Positions 11,889-23,889 of a stretch of DNA of 64,000 bases are shown piece after piece. A model generated the notes under the pieces. It was not told the origin of the DNA, made no database searches, and saw only the letters and a program-made list of their open reading frames with translations. Source of the DNA: Ulva prolifera (taxonomy: Eukaryota > Chlorophyta > Ulvophyceae > Ulvales > Ulvaceae). How positions within the stretch are numbered: position 1 is the stretch's first letter; each line of letters opens with the position of its first letter. The stretch is taken from the NCBI GenBank assembly GCA_023078555.1, contig CM041199.1, positions 7,321,315 through 7,385,314 on the forward strand, written 5' to 3'. The position numbers were made by a program, and so were the translations under genes.

Positions 11889-14143
11889 AAACTGGCACAT
11901 GTACAGATGAAGGCGTCATCGGGAGTCCAGCTGCGCAGTTAGAGGTTGTTTCAGCTTCCGTGTCCACGCATTCTACTGATCCAAGCTACAGCCAGCCTGC
12001 GACACCCAGCGGATCGCACAGCCAGCTCGCTAGCGGTTCCTCCTCCCCCGCGGTTGTCTCATCACCAACTGAAGGCACTGCTCACATGGAGTCTGCCTTT
12101 GAATCAATATCGAGCCCCTCTCCATGTCCCGACGAACCCCTCATAGAAGACCTTCGTCAGTTAGTGGTCCACATTGGTGCGTGTCTACACCCGCCGGGGT
12201 CATAGCGGAGACTTGTCCGGAACAATTCTGATGTGATGGTGCTCTACGTCTGCATTTGCTGGAGTGTGTCCTCCATTGGATTCCAATAGTGTCCGCTGCC
12301 AGTGGTACATGTCTCGGTCTGGGGCCTTCACAGTGAGGAGCGCTCGATGCTTCACAGGCTCGGGGCGTGCCGGGCACAGGTGGTGCCCGCCGCGCAAAGT
12401 TCAGCACAGTACATCTGCATTTACTGTGTGGCCACGACCCTCACAGTTTGCTCTGCTGCTGCAGGCACACGCAAGGCACCACATCTGGCAGCCGCAGACG
12501 GCAGGTTCACGCTGGACAGCGCGCTCGGCCCGCTTTCGGATGACATGAGCCCGCTTCACATGGCTGGGCTGCTCATCAGGGCAGTGCATACCCTTCAGCA
12601 GGCCGCCACGGCCGCCAGACATTTTGGTGACATCTGTCGAGACATCGTGGACACTGTGTGCCATCGCCTGCCACTGTGGTGCGAGTTTGCTGTCCTGGCG
12701 CAGCTCTCCTCGCATGATGCCATCCAGGCTCTGCTGAAGACTTTCGAGCATGTCAGCAACGGTGTGGTGGGCGGCCATATGGAATTGTATCGGTATTTGC
12801 AATCCAGCAAGCTCAGCCGCCTGCGCCACACGGCTGCGGTCGGCAGATCACTGCGCAAAATGAAGGAGCACATACAGCAGAGCTTTGACGAGTTGAATAT
12901 GCAGACGCACACAATTCTGCGCGATCTTCAGACCGCCCAACAGCAGCAGGACACACGCGTACGAGTAGTAGTAGAAGCTGTGCAAGTACGGCTGCGTGTC
13001 CTGCTGCATAAGGGTCGTGTTGAAACCGCGCAGGTGAAGGCATTGACCAAGGCCGCGATGGCACGGCTCGCGCCCGCCGGCCAGAAGATCGCAGTGTCAC
13101 GAGATGCTGTGCTTGCGGTGGTACCGTCACCCTCTGGACAGACTTTTGCAACTGTTTCAGCTGACGAGCGAGCTGCTGTTGGGATCTGGTTCGCTGCCGA
13201 TGGCACCCGAGCTCTGCTGCTTGATGCTGAGCTGCCGGAGTACAGCGGCTGGGTTGTGGCAGCAGCATGGAGCCCTGATGGGGCGCTGCTGGCCACAGGG
13301 TCACAGTCTGCGACTGCTGCAGTGTGGGATGCAGTTACCGGCTCCTGCATGCATGAGCTGCGGGGGCACACCGGGGGGGTGATCGCTGTAGCATGGAGCC
13401 CAGATGGGTTCAAAGTGGCCACAGGGTCCAATGACCATACTGCCGCAGTCTGGGACGCAAGCACCGGCAGCCTCATGCATAAGCTGCATGGGCACAGGGG
13501 CCGAGTGGGGTCAGTGGCATGGAGCCCAGATGCGTCCCGGGTGGCTACGGGGTCTCATGATCGTTCTGCTGCTGTGTGGGACGCAGCCACGGGCATATGC
13601 CTGCGTGAGCTGCGGGGCCACAACGGGCATGTCAATGAGGTTGCCTGGAGTCCAAATGGAAACCGAGTGGCTACAGGGGCGGGTGATATGACAGTCGCCG
13701 TGTGGAACTCGAGCACTGGCGTGTGCATGCATGAGCTGCTAGGGCATCAGGGTGCGATTGTGTCCTTAGCATGGAGTCCAGATGGGTCCAGGGTGGCCAC
13801 TGGCTCCGTTGACTCGCATGTGATTGTGTGGGACGTGGCCACTGGCGTCTACATGCATGAGCTGCTGGGGCACAGGGGAATGATTACGGCAGTGGCTTGG
13901 AGCCCCGACGGTTCCAAGGTTGCCACAGGGGCAGCTGACAGCACGGCCGCAGTATGGGATGCGGCCACAGGTGCCCGCTTGCATGAGCTGCGAGGGCATA
14001 CAGGCAACGTCACGTCTGTAGCTTGGAGCCTGGACGCTGCTCTGATTCATACAGCATCACGTGATGGCACTGTCCGTGTGTATGACATCGCGGCTAGGTC
14101 CACAGAGTGGTGGCGCATGCAATTTGCAATGGTGGGGGAGTGA
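11889..14143 (+). CDS. Helical-domain plus WD40-repeat protein (WD40-1)
   Basis: Exons 11889-12176 and 12465-14143 join in phase 1 (ATT G|GTGCGT to GCTGCAG|GC), giving a continuous frame. The first exon is Ser/Pro/Thr-rich. If the gene is independent, in-frame ATGs at 11843 or 12086 could start it; if it is the 3' part of NLR1, the phases also fit (11081 phase 1 to 11889). The second exon begins with about 140 helical residues homologous to the start of WD40-2 and patterned like MLKL/Cbl-type four-helix bundles. About 60 residues of charged helix follow, then one degenerate and seven clear WD40 blades of 42 residues with the core AWSPDGSRVATGS and AVWDAATG. The blades are strikingly alike, as in fungal and bacterial NWD-type sensors. 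A seven- or eight-bladed propeller for ligand or protein binding is predicted. Stop TGA at 14141. Confidence 0.85.
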
Positions 14144-15092
14144 AGATGAAGGAGCATCATGGCCTGGGACGATATACGTTGCTCAGGAAATGCTGTCCAG
14201 GGGCTGTATGTGAGCCACTGTTCGTTATGCGAAGAGATGGAATGCAGAGACCTCGCGTGGGCGATAGCATATGCATGCTCTCATCGAGAGTTCGGCTGCC
14301 GTTGTACAGAGACAACTTGTCCAGGCTGTCATCCAGTGCAAGTCTCCTTGCTGATGTGGAGTTGACAGAGCTTATCTTCATGCACTGAAACACGCAAGGG
14401 TGTAGGGTCGCATTTGCGCTGCCAACAGCATTCCTTGACACGCTGCACTTCGAAGATCTGCGAGCAGTGGCTCAACCTGCAGGAGGTCCTGCTTGCAAGT
14501 GCCTGCGCTGTGCATGCCTGTATGCCAAGCCTGCGAAGCCATAGCAGCAGGCAGGAGTCTGGAAGCACCAGGTCTGTTTGCAATGCTGGGGGGGCAGTCC
14601 GGTGAGTCGTTACAGGCAATGCATCATGCAAGGCCCGACCTAGCCATCCCACCTAAGGACACAAAAATGTTCTTTGCGGTGGGGCTGGCCTCTGGCAACA
14701 CAGAACAGCAGACAGCATGAAGTGGCGCAGTCACTACACGGCATGTGTTCCCGTGCATTCGGTGCACAGACAAAGCACAGTAGTATCCAATGTAGACACG
14801 TGTATGTTACTGTGATCGGGCCCCGGCTCCAAAGAATCTCACAATGCCCAAATGAATGTGGCATTATAGTCAACATACATGCATGCCAAGACAGCATGAA
14901 AACCTGGCAGGCGGCGGTGACGCATTGCCAGAATTGCTCTCTATATGGAGTTGAAGGACGCATCTGAGCCGACCATGTACAGTCACGGCCGACCGCATGT
15001 GGTGCATGCACTCATGCCCAGCCTGCCAACCCCCCAGGCAGGCATAGCAGCCCAACCACCAACAGCACTGCGGATCGCCAGTGGAAGCCTGA
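14144..15092. other. Intergenic, nothing recognised
   Basis: About 950 nt between the stop of WD40-1 and the 3' end of the minus-strand succinyl-CoA ligase relic. The two genes converge here. Only short frames without domains were seen, and no repeat matching others in the window was noticed. Confidence 0.6.
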
Positions 15093-15647
15093 TCACACGC
15101 TGATGGCAGCCATGGCCTTTGTCGCGGCATCGTCGAGATCGTCGGCGGGGATGAGGTCCATCGTGCTCTCCCGCAGGATCACTTGCCCTCCTCGACGTTT
15201 GTGCCCTCTAGCCGCACCACGAGAGGCACCTGCAGCCATTCTCACCACATTCGACCCGCCACTGCATTCATTTGCGCTGCGATAGACGGCGAAGCCTGCG
15301 GGCAGACTGGTAGGAATTTCTGAAGAAGACGTGAGTCACTGTGATCGATACGTGATCAGCTCCTTCACTACGATGCATAAGATTTCGTCGACAAATGTCA
15401 GCGTGATGGGCGCTTTTGGAATGTACTGAAGTTTTCCTACTGGCACCCTTTGTATTGCACCCCTGAAAAGACATCCCTGACGTCTTTCTGAAGCAACAAG
15501 ACCTTAACGTCCCAGGGTGTGCGGCGCAAGCGAACAGTGCAGTTGTATTCAGTATTCGTGACATTAAATTGATGCGAGGTCGGGGGCAGGGGCCGCGCCT
15601 GGAGGTCAACGGCCTTGGCGGCGTTGACAATGCTGCTCGCCACGACA

Positions 15648-15678
<31 letters not shown>

Positions 15679-15815
15679 CGAGGATCGCCTTGACATCGGG
15701 GTCGCCAGTAAGTAGCTTGAAGGCCTCGACGACCTAGCCCTCCAAGGCGTTGCCGCCGACGTCGAGGAAGTTCGCCGGGGAGCCGCCGTGGAGCTTGATG
15801 ATATCCATCGTCGTG

Positions 15816-15851
<36 letters not shown>

Positions 15852-17641
15852 CTGCCGTCGAGGCCAATGTAGTTGAGGTCGGGCTTTGCGGCCTGTAGCC
15901 ACCGCCTATGGTCGGGCACGCTGTGGAGGAAGGCATGATTGCGTATAGAAGCACCCGCAGGGGCCTGCCCTGGTAACGAATATGTTACAACGCTGCGACA
16001 AGGGCTGAGCAGGCAGCTGCTCTACGGCGAGCTGCTGTCGCAGCTGCGCTCAGCACCTGACATGACCACGTTTCCAGCTCAGGTGTGCAGTGTGCCAGTG
16101 CCAGAGAAACGATGTGCGGATGACAGGCTGCGGGATGACAGTAGTTCAGAGGGATGCAATGCAGGGTTGGATGAGATATGCATATGAAGCCGGATGTGCC
16201 ATTGGCCTGTAGAGGGGCGGGGAAGGAGGGCGAGCCGCGCCTGCACTTCCCGGGGGTCCAGCTGGGAGTCATCTTTCATGGCAAAGAGCTCCTTCTGGCG
16301 GTAGGAGGCGTTCTCGTCGAAGCCGAGCTTCGCGTCTGCGGCGAGTAGGCGGCCCTGAGAGTCCTCCGCGAGCGGGTTGACCTGTAGCAGGCAGCGCAGC
16401 GGGTCAGTTCACACCACCTGCGCACGCTGTTTTGAGACCAACATTTGTCCGCTGGGACGCATACAGGGAGCCTCAGGTGATGATGTTCATGCTGTGCGTG
16501 CTGGGCGCAGCCGCGAACATCGACCGAGGGGAACCTGTGATAACTGTTCAAGGGCATTTGGGATCAATACCACAATTGCTGTGTGCCACCAGCGCAGCTA
16601 CCCGCTGCAGCACTGTGTCACAAAAGTTCCCGTCCTACAGAGAGTTTCCCTGCAGGCCTGAGACTCTCAGGCTGGCAGAGTGCAGGCATCATGCTCGCCG
16701 GTACAGGTGAGGCATTGCAGTGCAGCCATGGGACGACCTGCCACAGGAAAATGGAGGGGCCTTCTGTACTCTGATGCCTCAATCACAGCAGAGTAACAGA
16801 GGCATGAAGCATTGCATTGGATGGGGTTGCTCCTGCCATCTTAACCCTGTAGAGGCCTCTGCTTTTGTCAAATGGGGATCAAAGCTGTGTGGTTCTCGCT
16901 GGTTCACTGCTGGTATAGACGTCAGGATGTACAGCTGCACGGCAGACTCACGATGCAGCTCACAGGTCGGCATATGTGGTCCTGTAAATTCGGAGTTGTC
17001 AACGTCCAATAGGATACGGCTCTGAAAATTCAGATTTACTTTACTTTACAGGTTGCAGAACTCGGGTGGCGTCCACACACCTCGACCATGGTGCAGTCTT
17101 TCTGAACACACATCTTGTACAAGGACGCAATTGGTTCTTCTGCATCCTCCATGAGGCTCTGGACGCCTAGCCCCTTTGCCATGCAGCCTGCTTGCTCATC
17201 AGTCAGCCCCTCGTTAATGTCTACAAGGATCTTTGATGATCTTTTGTGACTTGACGACGATCTGTACCTTTCACTGGTGTATCAACGCTGCACTGCGACA
17301 AAAATTTGTGGCATATACACTCGAGTTCAAGGCTCACCTCTCTTGCGTGGTCTTTCATCTTGTCTGCCGCGTCCACAACCTCGTCAATAGTCTTTGCGGG
17401 CACTCCTTCCGGCACCTGAATGCCATACTGCGACATAAGCTGTGCTCCCTGTGGCGGCAGGAACACAATGAATCGAAGTACTCATTCACTCCTCGTGCTT
17501 GGTATAGCCGTTCTGGTACATACGCAACTGCTCGTGGCTCAACACCTGATTCTCGTGGATGTTCAGGAAGCGCTTTTGTCCTTCTACGCATGTTCTGAGC
17601 AAGGGCAGCTGTAGAACGCGCTTTGCGACGCTCAGCATCAT
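15093..17641 (-). pseudogene. Succinyl-CoA ligase beta subunit (mitochondrial) pseudogene
   Basis: Six exons can be read on the minus strand. Exon 1 17641-17546: 32 codons starting MMLSVAKRVL, a basic mitochondrial presequence, ending in FLNIHENQ. Exon 2 17448-17338: GAQLMSQYG. Exon 3 about 17260-17081: VDINEGLTDEQAG, ending in MVE. Exon 4 16381-16241: VNPLAEDSQG, FDENASYRQK, LDPREVQ. Exon 5 15892-15599: [37 protein letters not shown]. Exon 6 15229-15093: VPLVVRLEGTNVEEGK and the C-terminus. The family makes or splits succinyl-CoA with ATP or GDP in the TCA cycle. Breaks: roughly 100 residues of the ATP-grasp part between exons 2 and 3 are absent (the intron is only about 110 nt); one extra base near 17225 shifts KIIKDP from VDINEG; an in-frame TAG at 15736-15734 stands where relatives have Gln; one base is missing near 15182. 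Introns 4 and 5 appear to start with GC (CAG|GCGCGG). No functional protein is expected. Confidence 0.9.
16970..17050 (+). repeat. SINE-like repeat 3' segment inside a pseudogene intron
   Basis: About 80 nt carrying a GTCCAATAGGATACGGCTC core and a TTTACTTTACTTTA end. It matches, in inverse orientation, 43745-43835 and 43610-43690. It lies in intron 3 of the succinyl-CoA ligase pseudogene and is best read as a truncated copy of the element described at 43610-44025. Confidence 0.7.
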
Positions 17642-19218
17642 TACAGGCTGATCAGTCTATTTCGAGATAATCGCAAAGTCAGACGAAGCTGCCGTCAGTC
17701 AAACAGCGGAACGCAATGCGAGAGGAAGATACTGCCTGACACGTTCGCGTGCGAATCCATCAACTCCATGATGCAATACCTCGTCGTATGTCTGGCATGG
17801 CTGCGGCAATTCCTTGTGTCGCTGCCAGCTCAGGCTGTTTTGTTCCGTTTGCCGTCACGCCTGTAGACACCGTGGCGCGGTAGAACTCCTGCTCTATGCA
17901 GTTGGTAGCAACTGCGGCGACCAATGCCATATTCTTAAGATTTTCTGTTCACACTTATCGGTCATCATGTTTGTGCAAATCGAGACGTCCGTGGCTGTGC
18001 ACCAACGGCCGCTTTGAAGAGGTCAAGACAGATTTTGCAACCTAGACAAGGCAGGCGCGCCAAATTTTGGACAATATACCAACAATAGCATCGCGATGAG
18101 TGAGTACAACATCGGATTTTGACTGGTGTTTTGATCGCCAACGACAGGCGCGCCGAACAGGTGCAGCAGCTCAGTTCATCCAAACAGCTTGCTTCTTCCG
18201 GTCTGGAACGAAAACGCTGGTCATCGATCGTCATTTTGCTCTCATGTATGGTGCTGTTTGCAGATCGGCAGGGCGATGCCACCTCCACCATCACTTGGCC
18301 AAAGTCAGCCAATTCAGCAGTCACAACCACAACCTGGCCAGCCATCGCAAGCCAGCAGACCGGGCGCTACGCCGCATGCCGGGCCATCGGACCTGCCAGT
18401 GATAGAGCAGTGGCCCACAATAGCTCATGCACCTCTGGCTTGTGCAATCGCCGGCTGCGTGAGAGCGCGGGACTGTGTTCTTCGCTCTCTGAGGCTCACG
18501 AGGGTCTCAATTACGCTGTGCTCAGCTGAGAGTCCAATCTGACAGACGCGAACAGCAGTTGGGTCTGACGTGACTGACCTCCTGCCGTGCAGAGAGACAC
18601 TTCCTGGAGCTCAGGCGGAGACTGCTGCGGCCCCCAAGGCGGCTGCGGCTGCGTCGCCAGACGCGAAGCGGCGGAGGCTCGCAGAGGACCTCGTGCACGT
18701 GCGCCGCGACGCGGCTTTGCGGGGGGGCCGTGACGGCAGCCGCTGGCAGGCCCCCGCGATCGACCCGCTCGACCGCGTACTCTGATGCCCCCCCAGCCGC
18801 GTACTCTGATGCCCTCCGGTGTGCCCCCAAGCCACCGCAGGTGCTCCTGTACACGCACAAGGTGGGCGCCATTCTGTTGGAGATGTTATACTGCACAGCG
18901 CCCCAGCCGCCCCTCAGTGCGCCCTTGAGCTCAGAGAGGGGCCCACAGCATATCGCTCAGATCCGCGCATGCCGACTCGCATGCGGCGGTGGCCGCGATG
19001 CTCCCCGCCATGTCCCTTGCAGCATGTCTCTGCTGACTCAGCGCTGCGTGGCTCCTTGGCTTGAGCTGACGTCCTCCGTGCTTCTTCGGATGACATGTCT
19101 TGGTGGTGGTGTCTTGTGGTATATCTTGCCGCTCAGCCGTGTTCGAGCTGTTGCATCCGGCTAGTCCTTGCAGCGTGGTGCATGGCATGCATGAGGCGCA
19201 TGCGTTGTGTGTCTGCAG
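17642..19218. other. Upstream region, possible unplaced exons
   Basis: The region lies between the 5' end of the minus-strand relic and the first confident exon of the plus-strand gene at 19219, so the two are divergent. A plausible short exon on the plus strand at about 18600-18780 reads Ala-rich and then basic (PDAKRRRLAEDLVHVRRD), but its frame and junctions cannot be settled. The heptanucleotide CTCTGATGCCC recurs near 18779 and 18803 in a short direct repeat. Nothing else was recognised. Confidence 0.4.
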
Positions 19219-22200
19219 GCTAAGGCCAAGACGATCGCGATCGCGCGCACCGCCGGCATCGTCGCGGGCGTGCTGCTCACGCTGGCGCACGCGGTGACGG
19301 TGTACCCTGTCACAGCACACCACCAGCACGAGAGCCACCTCAGCCACGCCCTCGACAGCCTGCTCGCGCTGCACGCGCTGTGCTGGGTGCCGCTGACGTT
19401 TGTGCACGCGCCGCCGCCGCCGCCGGCCACCGCCGCGCCTGAGGAGCGCAGCCCGGGCATGCATAGCACGCACGACGTGGCGCGGGGGTCTGCGGAGTCT
19501 GCGGTGCGGCCGTCGGAGTGGAGCTGGGGTGGGATCGACACAGGGTTTGTGAAGCGCGCGGAGTTTGCGGGGGCCGCGTACGGCGTCGAGCGGCTGCGGG
19601 TCGGGGAGAACGATGAGGTGAAGAGCGCCGAGGAGACGGTGGTGGAGGTGCGCCCGCCGCCTGTGGCCACGCTCTCCTAGATACAGCGTCCACAGCGTAT
19701 TCTCTTTGCATGCCGTGGAATGCTCTGCACCGCAATGCGTGGGGCATCCCCGTGTGGGCACACACGACGGCCACAGGTGCTGCGGCTACCGTGGCCATCA
19801 CGGCGGTGAAGACCGTCGTCCTGAGCCACCAGTTTCAAAAACAAAGAATCCCCAGTTGTTCCCCTCTCCCCAAGGTCGTCCGTGTTTGATGTGTAACGTG
19901 CAGCATCTCTCTCGGAGCAACGATGCAGTGTAGACAAGTCTGACGGATTCCAGAATCGCAACTCCCCTGGAGCGGCACGCGCGCTGCTCACGCACTCGCA
20001 GGTGCATCCATGCTGTGCGTGCTGTGCATGCTGTGCAGGTGTACACAGCGCTGCACAGCGCGGACGCGGTGCTGCCGCTGATGGAGCGAGAGATCTTCGT
20101 CGTGCACCTCCGCGGCCGCCCCTTCTACCTCCTGCGCTTCCTCGCCGCCGCCGTCGGCCTCGGCGGCTGCTGCCGCATGCCGGCGGCGGCCGCGCGCAGC
20201 GCGGCGGCGGCCGTGCGCGGCGTCACGCGCGTGCAGCTGTCGCTGCACAGCCTGCTGCGCGACGGAGTCGACGGGGTCGTGAAGGATGTGCTGTCGGAGC
20301 GCTACCCGGCATCGCTGCTGCCGGATATCGTGAAGCTCGCGCGTTCGGCGATTCAGGTGCGTGATCGGAGCAGGGCCTGAGCTCAACTGCATGCTGCTTA
20401 GACGTTGTGCAGAGGCACGTGGTGCTGCTGTGCAACATGCAGTCGTGGCACTGAGGCGGGTAGACATCTTGTGGTGTGCCAGGTTGACACGCATGTGTGC
20501 GCTGCTTGCGGCACCGATGGTTTTCTGACGCAGCGCTGTGCTGCTGCAGGACTGCATGGAGGCGCTGGAGCGGGGGCAGCCGGTGTGCAACGTCAGCCTG
20601 CACCACCTCAGCACCGCCGCCGCGACCCTCATAGCCATCTCCGGCGACCACCGCAGCCGCGTTCACCGGCAGTACCGGCTGTACCGCGACACCGCGCACG
20701 ACCTCCGCCGCCGCCTCCACCACCACGCCTCCCTCGCCACCGCGCGCCGGCGCAGCAGCAGCGGCCGCGGCAGCGCCGGCGGCGGCGGCGCGGCCGCGGC
20801 CGGGACTACGGCGGACGCCGCCACAGGCGACGGAAGCATCTGCCGCGCCTCCGCCGCGGCGGGATCAACGAGCGGCGGCGCTGGCGCTCTGTCGCGGCTG
20901 CTGTCAGTGCTGTCCGGCAGCAACGCGTGACTCGCTGGCAGGGAGCGACGGACAAGGTGGCTTTCCCCCTCATGTACTTCACACTACAGAAATATACCTG
21001 AGGCCTGCCCCGTCCGGCAAGTTGTTAACCAACCTATGTGACATGTTTGTGCTACCATGTCACTGTCGCCGCCAGACCAGCGCCTGATGCGTGTTTACAC
21101 GTGTCCATCTTCTCGGTCCATGCAGGCGTCCGTGCCCCACTGCTGCAAATCCGCACCGACCGGTCCCCCGCCACGAGCCGCCCCTCTACCCCCGGTAGCC
21201 ACGACGGCGGCCGCGCCGCCGCGACGTCGCCGTTCTCCGCGCTGCACCGCGACCCCGGCGCCGCGGCAAATCCCGCCGCGATCCGCCTCTCCTTCGCGGT
21301 CCGCCGCGATGGTGAACTCACCGACCCCCAACCCTCGCACCCTACCATGGCCGCGTCGCAGCCCCTGCCGAGCGTGCAGAGTCTCGGCCTCCACAACCAC
21401 CCTAATGCGCTGCCTTCCCCCCCCGGCCCCCAAGACGGCCGCCCGGCCGCCGGGCAGCGGAGCTGGAGGCGAATGCCGTCCCTCACGCTGCAGCGCCTCG
21501 CCTCCGATCCGCCCCCGGAGGACCTCCCGCCACAGCGGCGGTCCGGTCCCGGCGGCCGGCTCACACCGTCCGGGGTGCACCGGCCGGGCCGCCACAGCGC
21601 CGGCTCCGCAGCGGAGTCACGCGGCGGGTCGGGCCACACGCGCTCCCACGCACAGCAAGCATGGCTCGCCGTTGCAGGGCGTCGCGGACTTCCGCGCGAT
21701 GCTCGCGCGCGACGTCAGCGTGGACCAGAATGGCAACCAGGGCTATGAAAGCCCGGTACGGGCCCCCTCTGGCCACGCACCGTCTGTGCCATCCCCCCCG
21801 CTGCGCGAACCCACCGAGTCGCCGGCCCCACCACCTCTCGCGGCCACCCAGTCGCTCCCGGCGCTCGAAGACTCTAGCACAGCACAGGGCAGACACCTCT
21901 CTGCAGTGGCATCCGCCGCAGATGCTCTAGCAGATTCTGCACGCCTGTCGGTCGCGTTTCCGAGCCCGCAGTCTAGCGGACCCATGCCAGTGGACGCCGC
22001 GCCACATGCGGCCACCAATGGCGACGCACGTATGTGCGCCGGACAGCCAAACAGGGCCAAGGGGGCGGACTCCGCCGCGGGCGATGCCGCCGACGCGCCT
22101 CTGCCGCCACCTGTAGACACCAGCAAGCAGCACCGGAGCGTGCCGAGCACGGCCGGCGGCGCAGCTGCAACGGAGAATGGCCGGCTGGGGCTAGCGGAGG

Positions 22201-23015
22201 TCGCCCCCGGCGCTTTAGCTGCGCACGCCACGGCCTCGCAGCCGTGCAACGCGATCGAGGTGGCCCGGCCAGCAGGATCGGGAGGCCCCGCCGGAGCGGG
22301 AGGCACATCTGGCGATGGTGGCACGGCGTCCGTACCGGTGTCCGCGGCCGTCGGGGGGACTGTCTTCTTATCCGCAAGCCCAGTACACAGCACGGGCCGC
22401 CAGGAGAGCCCAGCACGCGGCGGCGGAGGAGGCCAGCCAGACCAGAGCGGCGTCGCGGCGAGCGCGGCTGCGGCGCCGCCGCAGCGGCCGCCGCCGCAGA
22501 GCTTCAGCCGCCACAGCTTTGGCGGCGTGCGGCTTTCGCTGAGTGACCGGGCAAACACCCTGACGGAGCCGAAGAGCTTGCTTTTCTTCCCGGACACGCC
22601 GGAAGGGCACTACGCCCAGATCACGTGCGGAACCCCCCCCCCCTCCACAGTGGATGCATCACCACATTCCCCCCCCCCGGGGTGCATTGAAACATGCAAA
22701 GCATGGGCCAAATAATCCATGCCAATGGAGCCACTGGAACTGCTGTGCGCACGTTTGTAGAGTCCATGGCAGCTGCAGAGTGCAGAGTCCGCACGACGCG
22801 TCCCCCCGAGTCGAAAGCAGATCTGTTTTATGCGCTGACGAGCCGCAGCCGTATGCAGGTTCTACGCGTTCCAGTTCCAGCTGGAGGAGCTGGTCGACGC
22901 GCTGGAGGAGCTGCAGGCGGCGACGACGACCCTCGTGCGCGTGATGCCGCGCCACGCGCGTGCTGCGCGCGCTGCGGCCGCCCAGTACTCCCACCCCTCG
23001 CCCGGCCGCCAGTAG
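19219..23015 (+). CDS. Multi-exon gene, probable FUSC/aromatic-acid-exporter-like membrane protein
   Basis: No single long frame covers this locus; I infer one gene from exons with matching junctions. Exon 19219 onward: GIVAGVLLTLAHAVTVYP, a hydrophobic segment followed by LDSLLALHALCW, resembling the RxxGIxxGxxxxLxxxxxxYP helix of FUSC-type transporters. About 19709-19876: Trp- and Ala-rich, ending CCCAAG|GTCGTC in phase 0. 20039-20356: EREIFVVHLRGRPFYLL, then LSLHSLLRDG. 20550 onward: DCMEALERG; this frame runs to TGA 20930 unless spliced. About 21130-22640: Ser/Pro/Ala-rich linker with no domain. Last exon 22859-23015: FYAFQFQLEELVDALEELQ, stop TAG 23013. Exons 20039 and 20550 join exactly in phase 0. 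The family call rests on helix patterns only. Two separate genes are also possible, and exact ends within the linker are unresolved. A decayed copy of part of the linker lies at 28540-28858. Confidence 0.4.
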
Positions 23016-23864
23016 CCGGCTGCCCCGCGGCGTGTCACGTCACTGATGCGTTGTGCGGAGCGTGGCAGCTGCGCTGCGGGCGGCCGCACATGCACGGGCG
23101 CAGCGGCCGTCTGCGGGGCCGCGCGCACACCCGAGCAGCCGTTGCCTGCCAGGCAACGCGTGGCGCTGCCGGCCGCAGGGGGCTGTTCTCACGCAGGGGA
23201 TTTGCGAACCTGAATTGTCGAATTTTCAACAGCAAATTTACGATTTGTTTCGATCAGGTACACAGGCTGGCCCCCGGACCGATGCGCTTCGAAGTGATGG
23301 GGTTGTGCCCCAGATGTGATGGGGCAGAGGAAGCACCTCTGTATAACTACGCGCCAGTGAGGGTCCCACACGCACCGGTACCACAGAGGTGCCTGTACAT
23401 TTAGATCTACAACAGATGGCCATGATCTCACAACTGTTTTGCTGTTGAGCCTGATGACGAGAGACGTGGTCTGCGCACCCTGCGCGCCCGGCACGCCACG
23501 GCCGGCTGCACGCGTGCGTGCGCGCGACGCCGCGGCAGGTGTCGTGTGGCTGCGGTCGCCACATCCGCTGCGTCGTCCTCCGCACATGCATGGCAGGCAT
23601 GCCAGTGGACACATGCGGTGCCTCTGCCTGCTCTGGAGGTGGGGGTGAACGGCTGCATGTGGGTCCCTGGGGGGCGCGCGTGGCTGTGGGGCCCTCAGGT
23701 GTAGGGTTGCATGAGCTATCGCCAGCACCTGGTAGTAATGACATGTTGATTAACGGATTCACGAGTTGATATGGAGAGGGGGGGGGGGGGATGTTTCTGC
23801 CTGCTGCCAACGAACTTGTAGTGGGGCTGGGGACCCATGTGGAAGCCTGGCAGAACGGGCAAGA

Positions 23865-23889
23865 GGGGGGGGGGGGGGGGGGGGGGGGG
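23865..23889 (+). repeat. Poly(G) tract, 25 nt
   Basis: A run of 25 G, with a second run of 13 G at 23778-23790 about 75 nt upstream. Both are on the plus strand. Confidence 0.9.

Noticed and set aside
21038..22715. Several long overlapping frames (236, 552 and minus-strand 284 codons) as separate genes
   Set aside because: Extreme GC content leaves all frames open; all are Pro/Ala/Arg-rich without domains. One plus-strand linker exon set is the simpler reading.
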